Shown here in pieces: positions 62,805-64,000 of a DNA stretch of 64,000 nucleotides. Position numbers and translations under genes: made by a program. Where the stretch lies: NCBI RefSeq assembly GCF_001280425.1, contig NZ_LIUF01000005.1, positions 62,001 to 126,000 of the forward strand, read 5' to 3'. The stretch's first letter is position 1. Every line of letters begins with the position of its first letter. Under the pieces are notes generated by a model, which saw only the letters and a program-made list of their open reading frames with translations, had not been told where the DNA came from and ran no database searches. Source of the stretch: Haloarcula rubripromontorii. Its GTDB lineage: Archaea; Halobacteriota; Halobacteria; Halobacteriales; Haloarculaceae.

Positions 62805-63410
62805 CTACCACATCACCACGCGTACTGTGACGTCCTGCCCGTTCAGCGAGACCACTCGCAGCGCAGTGACCGACGCGTCGTTGTTCGTTGGCGGATTCCC
62901 GCCGGTAGTGAGTATCGTTCCACAGCCACCACTGGCCGCAACGAGTTCCTCGTTTGTTCCATCCCAACAGAGCGTTTCGTCGGCGGCTGCTGTTGCCGTC
63001 GCATTCCCCCGGATTGTGACGTTCACGTTCTCCAAAGCCGGGTCAAGCCCGACCCGTTCTTCGGTACTCCCACCGGAGTCGTAGCCACACCCTGACGGTG
63101 GTGCGTTTCCAGCGAAGAACTCCTGCGTACAGTGTTCGTCCAGCACGTACGGTTGCTGTGGCGAACCAAGCATCCCCATTGTGAGTCCATCGGCAACTCT
63201 GTCGGTCGTGACCGTCTCCTCCTGAATCCCTGCCGAAAACGGCGACAGAAGTCCCGGAATGAACAGGAAAATGAATATCAAGACGCTCAAAAACAAGCTC
63301 ATACCGATTGCGAAGTCCAGCGTCGTCTGCCCGCGCTGGTGCCCTCCGCTCCAGAGTGACCGGACGACACACCGGTTGGTAGACTGCGTCTCATTTCTCC
63401 TACGGTTCAT
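62805..63410 (-). CDS. Pilin-like protein, DUF7287-type (201 residues)
   Basis: The first gene of the operon. A basic N-terminal tail (about 25 residues) leads to QRGQTTLDFAIGMSLFLSVLIFIFLFIPG, a pilin-like helix with the RGQTTLDFA signature. The outer domain contains five cysteines (HCTQ, SGCGY, TLCWD, GGCGT), suggesting disulfides. A GTTATAAC box at 63457-63464 is the likely promoter, leaving a leader of about 20 bases. Alternatively translation may begin further in. Confidence 0.75.
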   Translation of the reverse strand: MNRRRNETQSTNRCVVRSLWSGGHQRGQTTLDFAIGMSLFLSVLIFIFLFIPGLLSPFSAGIQEETVTTDRVADGLTMGMLGSPQQPYVLDEHCTQEFFAGNAPPSGCGYDSGGSTEERVGLDPALENVNVTIRGNATATAAADETLCWDGTNEELVAASGGCGTILTTGGNPPTNNDASVTALRVVSLNGQDVTVRVVMW

Positions 63411-63456
63411 AAGCCTGATTCACTGAACTGAGATTACTGTAGGGATGGTATCAGGC

Positions 63457-63464
63457 GTTATAAC
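63457..63464 (-). promoter_or_regulatory. TATA box of the pilin-like operon
   Basis: GTTATAAC, itself palindromic, lies about 47-54 bases before the ATG at 63410. It is the best TATA-like match in the 210 bases between the operon and tRNA-Ala. Confidence 0.5.
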
Positions 63465-63575
63465 CATTATGGCCGTACTGTAACTCCGATTACCAGATTT
63501 CTACGCACCCCTGGAAGTCGATGCAATACTGGTCTGTTTGAGACCATGAGTCCGGTTCTCTATGTCCCGGTGCTT

Positions 63576-63599
63576 CGATGGGTTTAAGCAATCCCATCG
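63576..63599 (+). promoter_or_regulatory. tRNA-Ala promoter region with inverted repeat around the TATA box
   Basis: TTTAAG at 63583-63588, about 35 bases before the tRNA, is a typical haloarchaeal tRNA TATA box. It is enclosed by a seven-base inverted repeat, CGATGGG (63576-63582) and CCCATCG (63593-63599). Confidence 0.5.
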
Positions 63600-63620
63600 G
63601 GAAGCAGATAATGCACGCAA

Positions 63621-63692
63621 GGGCTCGTAGATCAGGGGTAGATCACTCCCTTGGCATGGGAGAGGCCCCGGGTTCAAATCCCGGCGAGTCCA
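63621..63692 (+). tRNA. tRNA-Ala (anticodon GGC)
   Basis: A 72-base cloverleaf: acceptor GGGCTCG pairs with CGAGTCC (one G-U pair), discriminator A. Anticodon stem CTCCC/GGGAG encloses TTGGCAT, giving anticodon GGC, and the T arm is CCGGGTTCAAATCCCGG. No intron and no encoded CCA. Confidence 0.96.
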
Positions 63693-63873
63693 TCCTTATT
63701 TTACCGTCGTAAACAGGGAATTAATAACACGACGAGAGTGCCGTCTCTCCCTGTTTTCGGCACAATCGGGTTTCGAGAACCCTCCCCGGAGAAAGAGAGT
63801 TCATCGGGAATCCGGATGCACCCCTCGCAGTCACGCGATTATTCCGAGGGAGTACAGTTCTCTAACATTTCTC

Positions 63874-63880
63874 GGAGGTG
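63874..63880 (+). promoter_or_regulatory. Strong Shine-Dalgarno site of the last coding region
   Basis: GGAGGTG lies six bases before the GTG at 63887. It is a near-perfect match to the anti-SD and unusually strong for this largely leaderless genome; it decides strand and start for the partial gene. Confidence 0.6.
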
Positions 63881-63886
63881 GTCGGC

Positions 63887-64000
63887 GTGTCGCCTAAACG
63901 CGACCTCGCCCAGCCCACCGACTGGCCATTCGCTCGTGATAAGTTTGTCCGTGCGTCTCGACTCCTGGAGGCGACCGACGACGATGTTCGTCAAGCTATC
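63887..64000 (+). CDS. Partial CDS at right edge, product unrecognised
   Basis: An open frame from GTG 63887 to the window end encodes 38 residues (MSPKRDLAQPTDWPFARDKF, then VRASRLLEATDDDVRQAI). The GGAGGTG ribosome site supports this start. The peptide is basic then acidic-helical and too short to name. Because it begins 194 bases after a tRNA gene in an AT-richer stretch, an integrative element (integrase or other element gene) is possible but not shown. A competing minus-strand frame (about 63840-64000) ends EMLENCTPSE and cannot be fully excluded. Confidence 0.45.
   Translation, partial: MSPKRDLAQPTDWPFARDKFVRASRLLEATDDDVRQAI

Noticed and set aside
63840..64000. A minus-strand frame ending in EMLENCTPSE at the right edge
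   Set aside because: The plus strand has a GGAGGTG ribosome site correctly spaced from a GTG in frame, which is stronger evidence; the minus frame cannot be fully excluded because it runs off the window.

Overview
The window is a stretch of haloarchaeal chromosome. The evidence is the high G+C coding sequence, very acidic proteins, AT-rich TATA boxes about 25-35 bases before start codons (leaderless style), archaeal marker genes (rps15, rps3ae, pcc1, a split nuoJ, phosphomevalonate decarboxylase, TFS-like ribbon proteins) and haloarchaeal HisKA/HATPase sensor kinases. A GH68/GH32 levan pair would fit a Haloarcula-like organism; that genus assignment is inference only.

Layout. 1-8.0 kb: signalling and metabolism (a large PAS/GAF kinase cut by the left edge, a receiver protein, a small DUF7511-like protein, a zinc ribbon, msrA, PduO-type cobalamin adenosyltransferase, mvaD, and a second kinase with a metal-regulator-like palindrome at its start). 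7.8-9.4 kb: an NDH-2-like flavoprotein and a TFS paralogue that lacks the cleavage acids. 9.7-13.5 kb: a divergent cluster of ParA ATPase plus CheW protein facing an ArlD/E-domain protein and an actin homologue. This looks like a polar, chemosensory or cytoskeletal module and is the most interesting locus here. 13.85-15.34 kb: a PH-like/helical-repeat gene split by an in-frame TAG. 15.9-19.4 kb: convergent GH32 fructosidase and GH68 levansucrase. 19.9-24.4 kb: squalene synthase, several haloarchaeal proteins of unknown role (one a PD-(D/E)XK nuclease candidate), a TRAM protein and a TetR regulator. 24.4-26.3 kb: DoxX, a thioredoxin-reductase-like protein and pirin, with matching TTACC-N4-GGTAA operators. 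26.5 kb: tRNA-Val(CAC).

28.0-38.7 kb: the nuo respiratory complex (nuoA, B, CD, H, I, J1, J2, K, L, M, N) on the minus strand without the NADH-input subunits E, F and G. 38.9-41.6 kb: an NCS2 permease, a small membrane protein and purE in one run. 41.8-49.7 kb: a HEAT-repeat protein, a secreted PLD-like protein, a RecJ-like DHH/S1/OB protein, a JAMM protease overlapping ribL, a lipoprotein, and an aminotransferase overlapping ribH. 49.9-53.6 kb: Agl23-type membrane protein, purK and a Tat-exported blue copper lipoprotein. 53.7-56.2 kb: rps15, a degenerate RecJ/Cdc45-like gene, pcc1 and rps3ae. 56.5-63.4 kb: a surface-appendage locus with two tandem DUF7305-type pilin-like proteins converging on a five-gene operon of short pilin-like proteins. 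63.6 kb to the end: tRNA-Ala(GGC), then a partial coding region with a strong Shine-Dalgarno site.

No CRISPR array, insertion sequence or rRNA gene was seen. All family names come from reading motifs by eye; no database was searched.
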